Source: CAYYFX01 sp046330135 (GTDB taxonomy: Bacteria > ARS69). Taken from it: a DNA stretch of 64,000 nt. Shown here one piece after another: positions 1-9,247 of the stretch (the stretch's first letter is position 1; every line of letters begins with the position of its first letter). The notes below the pieces were generated by a model. That model had not been told where the DNA came from. It searched no databases and saw only the letters and a program-made list of their open reading frames with translations. Made by a program: the position numbers and the translations under genes. Location: assembly GCA_046330135.1 (NCBI GenBank), contig JAXLTI010000007.1, forward strand, positions 1-64,000, given 5' to 3'.

Positions 1-58
1 CGTGCGCCTGCGCTCGGCCGAGCTGAGCGCCACCGAAAAGATCGTCCGCGTCCGCTAG
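1..58 (+). CDS. C-terminal end of a secreted protein with sorting domain (partial)
   Basis: Only the last 18 codons are present, reading VRLRSAELSATEKIVRVR and ending in TAG at 56-58. The pattern of a short hydrophobic strand, a charged turn and a final K-x-V-x-V-R matches the last strand of the FlgD-like/T9SS type A sorting domain that closes five other proteins in this window. It is therefore probably the end of an exported protein. Nothing can be said about the function of the missing part. Confidence 0.6.
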   Translation, partial: VRLRSAELSATEKIVRVR

Positions 59-410
59 ACGCCGGCCCGCCGCCGACGCATGCCTCGCCCCGCGCGGTCT
101 GCGCTCGCCGGCCGTGAACCTCGCGTGGCATCGGACGCGATCACCGTCCGCGACACGCCGCGGCCGCGCGTCGCCGCAGTTGTCGCCGTTTCTCCCGCCG
201 GAGCGGGAGGGCGCCGGAGCCGGGACGGCGGAGGCCGACCCGTCCGAGTCGAAGAGGCCGGCCCCGAGGCGAGACGGGCGAACCCAGTCACGGCTTCGAG
301 CCTGCGACGCGACGTCCCCGAGGCGAGACGGGCAAGCCGAGAGGCTGAGGGCGGGTCCCTTGACACCGGGCCGGGCGGCCGGGACGATCGGCCGCTTTCC
401 GGGGGGGACG
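59..410. other. Intergenic region, no gene seen
   Basis: This 352-base stretch separates the partial gene from the aminotransferase. Open frames cross it, but their Arg/Pro/Ala-rich translations look like frame noise. An exact 18-bp direct repeat (CCCCGAGGCGAGACGGGC) occurs at 262-279 and 316-333. I see no convincing promoter or terminator. Confidence 0.5.
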
Positions 411-1595
411 ATGCCGCGCGTGTCCGCGAAGTCGTTGCGCTTCACCGAGTCCGTGATCCGCGAGATGACGCGCCTCGCGCGCGCTCACGACGCGATCAAC
501 CTGGCGCAGGGGTTCCCGGACTTCGAGCCGCCGGCGCTCGTGAAGGACGCCGCGTGCGCCGCGATCCGGGGGGGCGTGAACCAGTACGCGATCACGTGGG
601 GCGCGGAGAGCTTGCGGACGGCGATCGCCGAGAAGGCACGCGCGTGCAACGGGCTCAGCGTCGATCCGGAGCGCAACGTCACGGTGACGTGCGGGTCCAC
701 CGAGGCGATGCTCTCGACGGTGCTCGCGCTCGTCGACCCCGGCGACGAGGTGATCGTGTTCGAGCCGTTCTACGAGAACTACGGTCCGGACGCGATCCTG
801 TGCGGCGCAGTGCCGCGCTTCGTGCGGCTCCGCGAGCCCGACTGGTCGTTCGACGAGAAGGAGCTGGCCGCCGCGTTCGGTCCGCGCACGAAGGCCATCA
901 TCCTCAACACCCCGAACAACCCCACCGGGAAGGTCTTCACGCGCGAGGAGCTCGAAGCGATCGCGGCGCTCTGCGGGCGGCACGGCGTGATCGCGATCTC
1001 GGACGAGATCTACGAGCACATCGTGTATGACGGCGCGGCGCACGTGTCGCCGGCGTCGCTGCCGGGGATGGAAGATCTGTCCGTCACCATCAACGCGCTC
1101 TCGAAGACGTACTGCGTGACGGGGTGGCGTGTGGGGTGGGCCATCGCGTGCGAGGAGCTGACGTCGGCGATCCGCAAGGTGCACGACTTCGCCACGGTCG
1201 GCGCCCCCGCGCCGCTCCAGGAAGCCGGCGCCACGGCGCTGCGCCTGCCGACGTCGTACTACACGGAGCTCGGGGGCGCCTACCAGCGCCGCCGGGACCG
1301 CCTGCTCGCGGCGCTCGAAGAGGCGGGGCTCGCGCCCATCCGCCCGCGCGGCGCCTACTACACGATGGCGGATTTCTCGGCGCTCGGCTTCGGCGACGAT
1401 CACGAGTTCGCGCGCTTCCTCGTGCGCGAGGTGGGGGTTGCGGCGGTCCCGGGATCGAGCTTCTTCGCCGACCCGGCCGCCGGACGGACGCGCATCCGCT
1501 TCAACTTCTGCAAGCGCGACGAGACTCTGGACGAGGCGGCGAAGCGGCTGGCGCGCCTTCCGGAGCTCGCTCGGGCGGGGCGAGGGAAGCGCTGA
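411..1595 (+). CDS. PLP-dependent aminotransferase, class I/II
   Basis: A 394-residue fold-type I aminotransferase that moves an amino group from an amino acid to a 2-oxo acid in the cytoplasm. The family hallmarks are visible: NLAQGFPDFEPP near residue 30, the substrate/cofactor loop NTPNNPTGK at 167-174, the PLP-pyridine Asp198 in SDEIYEH, the Schiff-base Lys232 in NALSKTYCVTGWR, and an Arg-rich end RIRFNFCKRDETL. The profile resembles the PatA/aspartate and kynurenine-oxoglutarate aminotransferase branch, but substrate cannot be read from sequence. The ATG at 411 follows a G-rich stretch (gggggggacg). Longer frames upstream lack coding character. The next gene begins about 100 bases after its stop. 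Confidence 0.85.
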   Translation: MPRVSAKSLRFTESVIREMTRLARAHDAINLAQGFPDFEPPALVKDAACAAIRGGVNQYAITWGAESLRTAIAEKARACNGLSVDPERNVTVTCGSTEAMLSTVLALVDPGDEVIVFEPFYENYGPDAILCGAVPRFVRLREPDWSFDEKELAAAFGPRTKAIILNTPNNPTGKVFTREELEAIAALCGRHGVIAISDEIYEHIVYDGAAHVSPASLPGMEDLSVTINALSKTYCVTGWRVGWAIACEELTSAIRKVHDFATVGAPAPLQEAGATALRLPTSYYTELGGAYQRRRDRLLAALEEAGLAPIRPRGAYYTMADFSALGFGDDHEFARFLVREVGVAAVPGSSFFADPAAGRTRIRFNFCKRDETLDEAAKRLARLPELARAGRGKR

Positions 1596-1705
1596 GCCGG
1601 CGCGGACGGTCCCGCGCGTCGGCGAGCGGCCGCGGCGGACGCGCGGAGGCAGTCGCCGGCGCTCTGCGCGGGGCGGCCGCTCCGGCCGCGGCCGCGCTCC
1701 TCGCG

Positions 1706-3331
1706 ATGGCGGCCCTCGCGCCGACGTTCCGCGCGCCCTTCGTGTACGACGACTATCCGTACCTCGTGGAGAACGGCGATCTCGCGGGGTCCCTCGCGCG
1801 CGTGCCGCGGCTCTTCACGGTCTCGTTTCCTTCGCAGGCACCCGAGCGCGGGCTCTACCGGCCGGTCACCGCGCTGTCGCTGCGCCTCGATCGTCTCGGG
1901 GGCGCGGCCTCCCCGGCGAGGTCCCACGCGGCGAACGTGCTTCTCGTGGGCGCGCTCGTCGTGGCGGTGTGGGCGCTCTTGCGACGGATCGCCTCGCCTG
2001 CGGCGGCCGCGGCGGGAACGCTCCTCTTCGCCGTGCATCCGGTCCACGTGGAGCCGTTCGCATGGGTCGCCGGCCGAGCGGAGATTCTGGCGGCGATCTT
2101 CGCGTGCGTGTCGCTCGCGGCGCTGTCGGACTTCGCTCGCGCAGGCGGCCGGGGACGGGCGCTCGCCGGCGCGCTGGCGCTCCTCGCAGGGATTCTCTCG
2201 AAGGAGAATGCGGTCGTCGCGCTGCCGCTGCTCGGCCTGCTGGTCCTGCTCGAGCGGCCGCGACCGGCGCGATGGAAGGCCGCGCTCTCCGCGGCAGGCG
2301 CGGCGGTCGTCATCGCGCTCGGCGCGCGCCTCGCCGTTCTGCACGGGCTCGGGCCGACCGCGGGGCACATCGTCTCTCCGGCGGGGCTCGCCGCGCGCGG
2401 ACCCCTCATCGTGGCCGCGGCGGGGGAGCACCTGCGCCTGCTCGTCTGGCCGCATCCGCTGTTCCTCGAGCGGATGCCGCATGCGCCGCTCGCCTGGAGC
2501 GAGCCGTCCGTCCTCGAGGGCGCGCTCGCGCTCGCCGCGACGCTGCTGGTGCTCGTCGCGACCCGGCGACGTCCCGAGCTGTTCGCGCTCGCGGCGTGGC
2601 CGGTCGTGGCGCTCGTGCCGGTGATGCACTTCGTGCCGATCGGAGAGACCGTGGCGGAGCGCTTCCTCGTGCTGCCGTCCGTCGGCGCGTGCGCTCTCGC
2701 AGGCGCTCTGCTCGTGGGCGGGCCCCGCGCGATTCGCTGGCGCACGGGGCTCCTCGCCGTGCTCGTCGCGGCGGGCTTGGCCGCCACGACGTCGCGGGCC
2801 CGCGTGTGGGGCGACGAGGCGGCGCTCTGGCGCGACGCGGTCGTGCACGAGCCGGCCTCGGCGCTCGCGCACGCGGCGCTCGGCGACGCCCTCGCCCGGC
2901 GCGGGGACGAGGCCGGCGCGGAGGCGGCGTACCGCGGAGCGCTCGGCCTCGACGCGGGTCTCACGGTGGCCCGCCTGGCGCTGGCCCAGGTCCTCGATCG
3001 CCAGGGCCGCGCGGAGGCGGCGCTCGAGGAGACGCGGGAGGCGGTGGCGCATGATCCGGAGCATCCGATCGCGCTCAATCACCTGGGGGCACGGCTCGCC
3101 CGGGTCGGCCGGGTCGAGGAGGCGATCCGGTGCTTCCGGCGCGCGGTCGAGGTGGCGCCCGGCTACGGGGCGGCGCTCCGCAACCTCGCGGCCGCGTCCC
3201 TCGAGACGGGCCGCCCGGAGGAGGCGCGGGCCCTGCTCGCGCGGGCGCGGGCCGCGGACCCCTCGTTGCCCGGGCTCGACGACCTCGCCGCGCGCCTCGA
3301 CGCTTTCCGCGCCGGCGCCCCGGCCCGATAA
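1706..3331 (+). CDS. TMTC-like multipass membrane protein with C-terminal TPR repeats
   Basis: From the first ATG the protein has 541 residues. It begins with an extracytoplasmic acidic motif (FVYDDYPYLVENGDL), continues with about ten hydrophobic segments, and ends with four TPR units (ALGDALARRGDEAGAEAAYR, then LALAQVLDRQGRAEAALEE, LGARLARVGRVEEAIRC, LAAASLETGRPEEARALL). This layout matches the TMTC/DUF1736 branch of GT-C glycosyltransferase-like proteins, which use polyprenyl-sugar donors at the membrane. That function is inferred. The reading frame is open further upstream and encodes another hydrophobic stretch before residue 1, so the true start may lie before 1706 at a non-ATG codon. 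Its TAA overlaps an ATG by one base (TAATG at 3329-3333), next to the following XdhC gene. Confidence 0.7.
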   Translation: MAALAPTFRAPFVYDDYPYLVENGDLAGSLARVPRLFTVSFPSQAPERGLYRPVTALSLRLDRLGGAASPARSHAANVLLVGALVVAVWALLRRIASPAAAAAGTLLFAVHPVHVEPFAWVAGRAEILAAIFACVSLAALSDFARAGGRGRALAGALALLAGILSKENAVVALPLLGLLVLLERPRPARWKAALSAAGAAVVIALGARLAVLHGLGPTAGHIVSPAGLAARGPLIVAAAGEHLRLLVWPHPLFLERMPHAPLAWSEPSVLEGALALAATLLVLVATRRRPELFALAAWPVVALVPVMHFVPIGETVAERFLVLPSVGACALAGALLVGGPRAIRWRTGLLAVLVAAGLAATTSRARVWGDEAALWRDAVVHEPASALAHAALGDALARRGDEAGAEAAYRGALGLDAGLTVARLALAQVLDRQGRAEAALEETREAVAHDPEHPIALNHLGARLARVGRVEEAIRCFRRAVEVAPGYGAALRNLAAASLETGRPEEARALLARARAADPSLPGLDDLAARLDAFRAGAPAR

Positions 3332-3357
3332 TGGAGGAAGCTCCCTCCGGAGACGTC

Positions 3358-4275
3358 ATGCGACCGTTCCTCGAGAAGCTCATGGATCACCTGCGCGCCG
3401 GCCGTCCCGTGGCCGTGGCCACGATCGTCTGGTCGCGCGGCTCCACGCCCCGCAAGCCGGGAACGCGGATGATCATCCGAGAGGACGGCATCGACTTCAC
3501 GCTCGGCGGCGGCCCGTTCGAGGCGCTCGTGATCGAGGATGCGAAGGAGGCGTTGCGCACGGGAGAGTCCGCGCTGAAGGCGTACCGCTTCCTGCCGGTG
3601 GGCGAGAATGCCACGGGCATGACCTGCGGGGGGGAGGTCGAGGTGTTTCTCGAGGTGCATCGGCGTGCCTCGCGCGTCGTGGTCTTCGGCGGCGGGCACG
3701 TGGCGCTGCCGCTCGCGCGGCTCGCGAAGGCGACCGGCTTCCGCGTCGCCGTGATCGACGATCGCGCGGAATTCGCGAGCGCCGAGCGGTTCCCCGGGAT
3801 CGACGAGGTCGTGCACGCCGACGGCGGCTACGTGCGCATGGACTTCCCGCTGGAGACGGACGACCACGTCGTCATCGTGACGCGCTGCCATCAGACCGAC
3901 GAGGCGTGCCTTCGCCACGTGCTCGACGAAGATCGCGAGCCGGCGTCCGTGGGGGTCGTCGCATCGCGGAGGAAGGCGCGGGTTCTGTTCGCGAAGCTCC
4001 TTCAGGACGGCTACGCGCGCGAGCGCGTGGAGCGCGTGCGCTCCCCGATCGGGCTGGACATCGGCGCGGAGACGCCCGAGGAGATCGCGGTCTCGATCGT
4101 GGGTGAGATCCTCGCGCTGCGCGGCGGCCGAGACGCGCGCCCGCTCTCGGACGAAACCGTGCTGCCCGCGAACGTCACGGTGCACCGCGTGGCGCGGTCG
4201 AGCCGGCGTGACGCGTCGGCGACTGCGGAGAAGGCGGACCTGCCGCGCGGCGCGGACGTTCCGGGGAGCACCTGA
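3358..4275 (+). CDS. XdhC/CoxI family molybdoenzyme maturation protein
   Basis: A 305-residue protein of the XdhC/CoxI family, which helps load sulfurated molybdenum cofactor into xanthine dehydrogenase or CO dehydrogenase-type hydroxylases. The N-terminal XdhC domain shows VATIVWSRGSTPRKPGTRM at about 20-38 and a CGG motif at 90-92. The C-terminal Rossmann domain shows VVVFGGGHVALPLARLAK from about 107, and ends near SPIGLDIGAETPEEIAVSI. No molybdenum hydroxylase subunit is in the window, so its client is elsewhere. I chose the ATG at 3358 because GGAG sits six bases upstream. An ATG at 3331, overlapping the previous stop, would add nine residues. Confidence 0.8.
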   Translation: MRPFLEKLMDHLRAGRPVAVATIVWSRGSTPRKPGTRMIIREDGIDFTLGGGPFEALVIEDAKEALRTGESALKAYRFLPVGENATGMTCGGEVEVFLEVHRRASRVVVFGGGHVALPLARLAKATGFRVAVIDDRAEFASAERFPGIDEVVHADGGYVRMDFPLETDDHVVIVTRCHQTDEACLRHVLDEDREPASVGVVASRRKARVLFAKLLQDGYARERVERVRSPIGLDIGAETPEEIAVSIVGEILALRGGRDARPLSDETVLPANVTVHRVARSSRRDASATAEKADLPRGADVPGST

Positions 4276-4345
4276 AGCTCCGCCGGGAAGATCCATCACC
4301 GGACCGAGAGTACCGAGGCCCTGGGGCCCCGGCGCCGGGCGGCGA

Positions 4346-5014
4346 CTACTTCGCCTTGGTCGGCGGCGCGCTCGCGGCGGTCGAGTCGGGCGCCGAGGCG
4401 GCGGTCGGCTCGGGCGCCGGTGCCGGCGTCACGGCGGTCGGCGCGGGCGCCTCTTCGTCCGGGATCATCTGCGGGGGATCGCCCGGCCGCTGCACGACGT
4501 GCGGTACCGGCGGCTCCTGCGAGCCCTTGTTCACGACCGCCGGATAGGCCACGAACCAGTTCGTGGCCTTGAGGTTGCAGTCGAGGATCGCCGCGTCCTT
4601 CGCGCGCGTGGACGGGATCAGGTCCACCACGATGCGGCCGCCTGCCTCGTCGGGCTTCACGAGGAGCTTCCCGAAGCAGACCGGCGGGTCCGCGCACTTA
4701 TCGCCGGCGGTAGCCTGCGAGATGGTGCCTGGATAAGGCCGGACGAGCGGCAGCGTGATCCAGGGCAGGTCGGGGTCGGGCTCGAAGCCGATGCATTCGC
4801 CGCCGTCCAGGCTCAGGCCGAACTCGCCGCCCTTCGTGGGGTGCCCGTCCACGAACACGTAGAACTCCACCGGGTCGGTCCCCGCGTTCTCGCCCACCGA
4901 CACGTTGGGGTCCTTGCGCGAGAGGCTCACCTTCACGGTGTACTCGGTCGCGAGGGCAGGCAGCGCCACGAGGCCCGCGAGCAAGACCGTGGCGAGGAAG
5001 TGACGAACACGCAT
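4346..5014 (-). CDS. Secreted hypothetical protein with Pro/Ala/Thr-rich tail
   Basis: A 222-residue protein with a clear Sec signal peptide (MRVRHFLATVLLAGLVALPALA, cleavage after ALA near residue 22). The mature part looks like a beta-sandwich of about 150 residues with paired cysteines (CIGF, KCAD, VCFG, LDCN). It ends in a low-complexity Ala/Pro/Thr/Ser tail (about 170-222) typical of disordered surface linkers. No family was recognised. The ATG at 5014 follows AGGTGG with good spacing. It is transcribed away from the FG-GAP gene, separated by a 176-base divergent region. Confidence 0.7.
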   Translation of the reverse strand: MRVRHFLATVLLAGLVALPALATEYTVKVSLSRKDPNVSVGENAGTDPVEFYVFVDGHPTKGGEFGLSLDGGECIGFEPDPDLPWITLPLVRPYPGTISQATAGDKCADPPVCFGKLLVKPDEAGGRIVVDLIPSTRAKDAAILDCNLKATNWFVAYPAVVNKGSQEPPVPHVVQRPGDPPQMIPDEEAPAPTAVTPAPAPEPTAASAPDSTAASAPPTKAK

Positions 5015-5059
5015 GGGACGATCCACCTCGGTAGGGGAAAGCGGACGCAAAGGTGCCTC

Positions 5060-5065
5060 AGTATA
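5060..5065 (-). promoter_or_regulatory. Candidate -10 element for the secreted protein gene
   Basis: On the minus strand the hexamer TATACT lies 46 bases upstream of the ATG at 5014, inside one of the few A/T-rich patches here. The -35 match is weak. Position and sequence are compatible with a housekeeping promoter. Confidence 0.3.
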
Positions 5066-5190
5066 GGTCAAGGAAACGCGACGCGAAAGCCGCCAAGCCC
5101 TTTTCCGGCACGATCTTCCGGGGCGCTCGTCCCGCGGACGTTGCGCGGGGGGGTGTCCTGCCGGTATCCTGAAGGACCCCTGAGGAAACG

Positions 5191-7416
5191 ATGCCCGCAC
5201 CCGGTCGAACTGCGCTCGCGCTGCTCGCTCTGTCGGGGTTTGCCTCGCCCGCGCTCGCCACGTTCAGCGACGTCACGGCGCAGTGGGGCTTCTTCGGCGG
5301 ACAGCCCACGTGGGGCGCGCAGATCATCGACCCGGACCACGACGGCGACCTCGACGTCTTCAACGCGCATCACTTCTACAGCGGCTTTCTCTTCACGAAC
5401 GACGGCACCGGGCACATGTCCGTGTGGGGGCTGCCGCAGCTCCTGAGCAGCGTCGCCGACCGGCACGGCTATCTCTGGGCGGACTTCGACAACGACGGCG
5501 CGATCGACGTCGCGTGCTCGCACGGCTCGGACGGCGGTTGCCCCAACTGCAGCGACGACGGACACGAGCTCTGGAGGGGCGTCGGCAACGGCACGTTCGT
5601 CTCGGTGCCGAACGCCGGCGGGATGTACGACCAGCCCGGGCGCGGACGAGCGTTCTCGGCCGCCGACATCGACGGCGACGGGGACCTCGACATCTTCCAC
5701 GCGAAGGCGCCGCTCCCGGAGAGCCCCAACTCGCTCTACCGCAACGACGGCGGGATGTCCTTCGTGGACGTGGCGGCGGACTGGGGCGTGGCCGAAGTGC
5801 TCGGTACGGTCGGCGGCCTCTTCGCCGACGTCGACGATGACGGCGATCCGGATCTCTTCGTCGGCGGCGACGAGTTCGATCGCCCCACGAAGCTCTTTCG
5901 CAACGACGGCGGGCACTTCACCGACGTGACGCTCGCGGCCTTCGGCTCGCAGCCGCCGGTCTTCGCCTCCGCCGACTTCGGCGACTTCGACAACGACGGC
6001 GACCTGGACCTCGCGGCGGTCGAGGGCGAGGAGGGGATCTACGACTTCTCGAGGGTCGACGGCAACGTGCTCACGTGCTTCACGAACTTCCGGTTCGGCG
6101 AGGACGGCGTGGACCGCTTCGCGTTCGACGCCCCGGGCGAGGATCCGGTGGCCGCGTTCCGCTTCCGCGACCAAGTCTACAACGTGTACGTGTTCCTCGG
6201 CCCGAACGGCGTGCACCCGAACGGGGTGGCGTCCACCGTGACGCTGACCGACGCGTACGTCGGCGCGCCCACGTTCAGGCCGGGCGTGGACCTGGGTCTC
6301 TACTGCTGGCGGGAGAGCCCGGGCGGTCGCTGGCACGTGGAGATGTCGGGGCCGCCGAACACGTACGGGAACTTCTCCGCCCAGATCACCACGCAGCACG
6401 GCATCGTGAATCCGTCGGCGTCGAACCTCGAGCGATTGACGATCCTGCCGACGGCGCCGCACCTCTACCGGAACGACGGCGGGGTCTTCACGGATATCGG
6501 GCCGGCGCTCGGGCTCCCCGCATTGGAGAACCCGCGCCACGTGACGTGGGTGGATTTCGACATGGACGGCGACCTGGACCTCCACGTGATGGTCCGTGGC
6601 ACGGTCGAGACCGGCAACCCGCCGGACCTCCTCCTGCGCAACGACGGCGGCACCTTCACGCCGATCCAGGGCCCGGCGTGGGCGCCGGGCTTCGCCACGT
6701 ACCTCTCGGACGGCGCGGCGTGGGGGGACCTGGATCGCGACGGCGACCCCGACGTCATCGTGCAGGAAGGCTCGGGAGCGCTGTTCTTCACCGTGGGCTG
6801 CCCGGGGCTACTCTACCGGAACGACGGCCCGACCGGTCACGGCCTCACCGTGCAGCTCGCGCCGCCGCCCGGCGGGCGGACGGCGGTCGGGGCGAAGGTC
6901 GATGCGTGGTCGGGAGGCCGACGCATCCACCGGCGCCTCACGGCGAACGCGTGGCGCGGGTTCCAGGGCCCGATGGAGCTGTACTTCGGAGTCGGCGACG
7001 CCACGGTGGTGGACAGCGTGGGCGTCACCTGGACCGACGGGACCCACGAGACGTTCGGTCCGAGCATCCCCACCGGCCAGGTCGTCGTGCTCGTGCCCGG
7101 GCAGAGCGCCACCGCCGCATCGGAGCCGGCGTTGCGGCCGCGCGCCGGAGCGGGGCCGCTCGTGCCGCAGCCTTCGCGCGGCGTCCAGACGATGCAGCTG
7201 ATGGTTCCCTCAGGGCGCCCGGTCGAGGTGCAGGTCTTCGACACGGCCGGACGTCGCGTGCGGAGCCTCGGCTCCTTCCGGGCGGCGGGCGCCGCCCCGA
7301 TCGAGGTCCGCTGGGACGGCCGGGACGACCAGGGCCGTCGCGTGGCGGCGGGGGTCTACTTCGTGCGCGGCAGCGGCGGACTGGATTTCCGCGTGAAGGC
7401 CGTTCGCCTGCGCTGA
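5191..7416 (+). CDS. Secreted FG-GAP/ASPIC-UnbV repeat protein with C-terminal sorting domain
   Basis: A 741-residue exported protein. After a signal peptide (residues 1-23, ending SPALA) come repeated FG-GAP/VCBS blades with calcium-binding loops of the D-x-D-x-D-G-D-L-D type (DPDHDGDLDVF, DFDNDGAIDVA, DIDGDGDLDIF, DVDDDGDPDLF, DFDNDGDLDLA, DFDMDGDLDLH, DLDRDGDPDVI), each followed by LYRNDGG. An ASPIC/UnbV domain follows at about 545-630 (GRTAVGAKVDAWSGGRRIHR, then NAWRGFQGP). The last 80 residues form a FlgD-like sorting domain with WDGRDDQGRRVAAGVYFVRG. The likely role is a cell-surface or secreted beta-propeller adhesin/binding protein. ATG follows GAGGAAACG. It has a same-architecture paralogue at 60228-62447. 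Confidence 0.85.
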   Translation: MPAPGRTALALLALSGFASPALATFSDVTAQWGFFGGQPTWGAQIIDPDHDGDLDVFNAHHFYSGFLFTNDGTGHMSVWGLPQLLSSVADRHGYLWADFDNDGAIDVACSHGSDGGCPNCSDDGHELWRGVGNGTFVSVPNAGGMYDQPGRGRAFSAADIDGDGDLDIFHAKAPLPESPNSLYRNDGGMSFVDVAADWGVAEVLGTVGGLFADVDDDGDPDLFVGGDEFDRPTKLFRNDGGHFTDVTLAAFGSQPPVFASADFGDFDNDGDLDLAAVEGEEGIYDFSRVDGNVLTCFTNFRFGEDGVDRFAFDAPGEDPVAAFRFRDQVYNVYVFLGPNGVHPNGVASTVTLTDAYVGAPTFRPGVDLGLYCWRESPGGRWHVEMSGPPNTYGNFSAQITTQHGIVNPSASNLERLTILPTAPHLYRNDGGVFTDIGPALGLPALENPRHVTWVDFDMDGDLDLHVMVRGTVETGNPPDLLLRNDGGTFTPIQGPAWAPGFATYLSDGAAWGDLDRDGDPDVIVQEGSGALFFTVGCPGLLYRNDGPTGHGLTVQLAPPPGGRTAVGAKVDAWSGGRRIHRRLTANAWRGFQGPMELYFGVGDATVVDSVGVTWTDGTHETFGPSIPTGQVVVLVPGQSATAASEPALRPRAGAGPLVPQPSRGVQTMQLMVPSGRPVEVQVFDTAGRRVRSLGSFRAAGAAPIEVRWDGRDDQGRRVAAGVYFVRGSGGLDFRVKAVRLR

Positions 7417-7423
7417 TCGCTCC

Positions 7424-9244
7424 TCATTGCACGTAGCCCAGCGCGCGCAGCTTGTCCCGCACGTCGGACGGCAGCTCGGCGGCCGGGATCGAGCGCGCGT
7501 GCTCGAGGTACAAGGGTGTGGCGTGCGCGTCGAGCCAGCTCGCGAAGTCCGCGGCGATCCGCGCCTCCTCCTCGGGAAGCAGCGAGACCGCACGGCTCTC
7601 GCCGGGATCCTCGTCCAACCGGTAGTAGTCGCGTGCGCCGCCCGCGCGCATCACGAGCTTCCAGCGGGAGGTCCGCGCGGCGAAGTCCCGCTCGAGCTGC
7701 GCGAACGTGGGCTCGCGGACGGGTGGCGCCGAAGGATGGAACGCGCGGCCCTCCCAATCGGATCGGGCCGGCATCCCGAGCAACGCGGCCAGCGTGGGTA
7801 GCACGTCGACGTTCTCGAAGACCGCCGGCTCGATCCCGCGCCGCAGCGCCGTGGCCGGCGCGCGGACCGCCGCGAGGATCCGCAGCGTGGCGTCGTAGAG
7901 CGTCTTCCCGTGCGAGAAGTTCGGCTCGTGATCCAGGAGGTTCTCGCCGTGATCCGACGTGAGGATCATCACGCCGTCGTCGAGGAGGCTGCGCTCCTGC
8001 AGAGCGCGACGCAGTCGCCCGATCTTCGTGTCCGCGAAGCGCACCTCCGCCACGTACGCGGGCTCCGAAGGACGCCAGCCGAAGAGGTTCCGGTGGGCGC
8101 GCCGCGGCTGACCCGCGTCGGGGTCGGCGTGGAAGCGCGGCCCGAAGGGGGGAGGCGGAGCGTAGGGCGAGTGCACGTCCATGAGGTGGACGAAGAAGAA
8201 GGCGGGCCGCCTGGATTCGCGGATCCAGCGCAACGCCGTCTCGAAGCTCGGGTCGTACCCGGGCTGCAGGCGCTCGCGTGCGCGGTCCACGATCTGCACG
8301 AGCGAGAGGCTGCGGAAGAACGCGGCGGGGCTCGGCTCGGTCAGCCGCTCCACGACGCCGGACTCCACGAACGTGTCGAACCCCTGATCGAAGCCGAAGC
8401 GACGGCCCAGGAACGTGTTCGTGACGAAGGCCCCGGTTCGGTAGCCGCGCGCGCGGAACACCTCGGCGAGCGTGGTCACGCTGCTGTCGAGCACGCAGAA
8501 GTTCGCGTAGACCCCGTTGGACACCGGATAGCGCGACGTGAGCAGCGCGGCGTGGCCGCCCGCGGAGCCGGGGGAGACCGTGAGGGCTTCGGAGAAGAGC
8601 AGCCCCTCCCGCACGAGCCGGTCGAGCTCGGGCGAGGAGCCGCGCGGATCTCCGCCGGTGGAGAGGCGGTCGGGTCGCAGGGTGTCGATCGAGACGAGGA
8701 TGATGGAGGGACGCGCGGGATTCGGCGCGCCGCGCGGCACCAGGAGCGCGGGAATCAGGAGCGCGGCGAGCAAGGGAGCGAAGGCGAGCGCGGTCGTCGC
8801 GGAGCTCGGAGCGGCGAGGGCGCGGGAGCGAAGGGCGTGGCGGAGCGCGCGCCCGCCGAGGAACGCGATCGCCGCCGCGGCGAGGACGGAAGCCACGTCG
8901 GCGGCCAGGCTCACACGGCTGAGGAAATGCGTCCCGCGCAGCAGCACGCGGTTCGCGAAGAGCCCGAGGGCGGCGGCGAGGGCCGGGAACGCCACGAGCG
9001 CCATCACGGCGGCGAGCGATGCGCCCGCTCCGCTCGCGCGGAGGCGGCGCGAGGGAGCGAGCGCGAGCCCCGCGAGAGCGCCGACGAGGGTGCCGAGGAG
9101 CCCGTCCGCGCCCAGCACCCACACGAAGCGCAGCGCCCCGCCCACCGGCACGCCTGCGGCCTCCGCGAGGCCACAGGCCGCGCCGAGCGCGGCTCCCGCG
9201 AGAGCGCCGAGGCGGAGAAGGGCGAAGGCCGAGAGGGGGGCCAA
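7424..9244 (-). CDS. Membrane-anchored sulfatase-fold hydrolase
   Basis: A 606-residue alkaline-phosphatase superfamily enzyme. Residues 1-175 contain about five hydrophobic segments, and the catalytic domain faces outward from about residue 180. The metal-binding start IILVSIDTLRPDRLS (Asp187) and the later TSDHGENLLDH are typical of sulfatases. At the nucleophile position the usual Cys of C-x-P-x-R is absent. The aligned stretch is SPGSAGGHAALLTSRYP with Ser227 at the nucleophile place, so it may not be an FGly sulfatase. Its C-terminus LRALGYVQ recurs in the second sulfatase of this window (LKSLGYVNEGR). Start is a TTG three bases after the TGA of the racemase-like gene, in the same frame, which suggests coupled translation. 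Confidence 0.75.
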   Translation of the reverse strand: MAPLSAFALLRLGALAGAALGAACGLAEAAGVPVGGALRFVWVLGADGLLGTLVGALAGLALAPSRRLRASGAGASLAAVMALVAFPALAAALGLFANRVLLRGTHFLSRVSLAADVASVLAAAAIAFLGGRALRHALRSRALAAPSSATTALAFAPLLAALLIPALLVPRGAPNPARPSIILVSIDTLRPDRLSTGGDPRGSSPELDRLVREGLLFSEALTVSPGSAGGHAALLTSRYPVSNGVYANFCVLDSSVTTLAEVFRARGYRTGAFVTNTFLGRRFGFDQGFDTFVESGVVERLTEPSPAAFFRSLSLVQIVDRARERLQPGYDPSFETALRWIRESRRPAFFFVHLMDVHSPYAPPPPFGPRFHADPDAGQPRRAHRNLFGWRPSEPAYVAEVRFADTKIGRLRRALQERSLLDDGVMILTSDHGENLLDHEPNFSHGKTLYDATLRILAAVRAPATALRRGIEPAVFENVDVLPTLAALLGMPARSDWEGRAFHPSAPPVREPTFAQLERDFAARTSRWKLVMRAGGARDYYRLDEDPGESRAVSLLPEEEARIAADFASWLDAHATPLYLEHARSIPAAELPSDVRDKLRALGYVQ

Positions 9245-9247
9245 GGC

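Noticed and set aside
1400..3082. Open frame of 560 codons on the minus strand
   Set aside because: Antisense to the aminotransferase and TMTC-like genes, without recognisable protein features.
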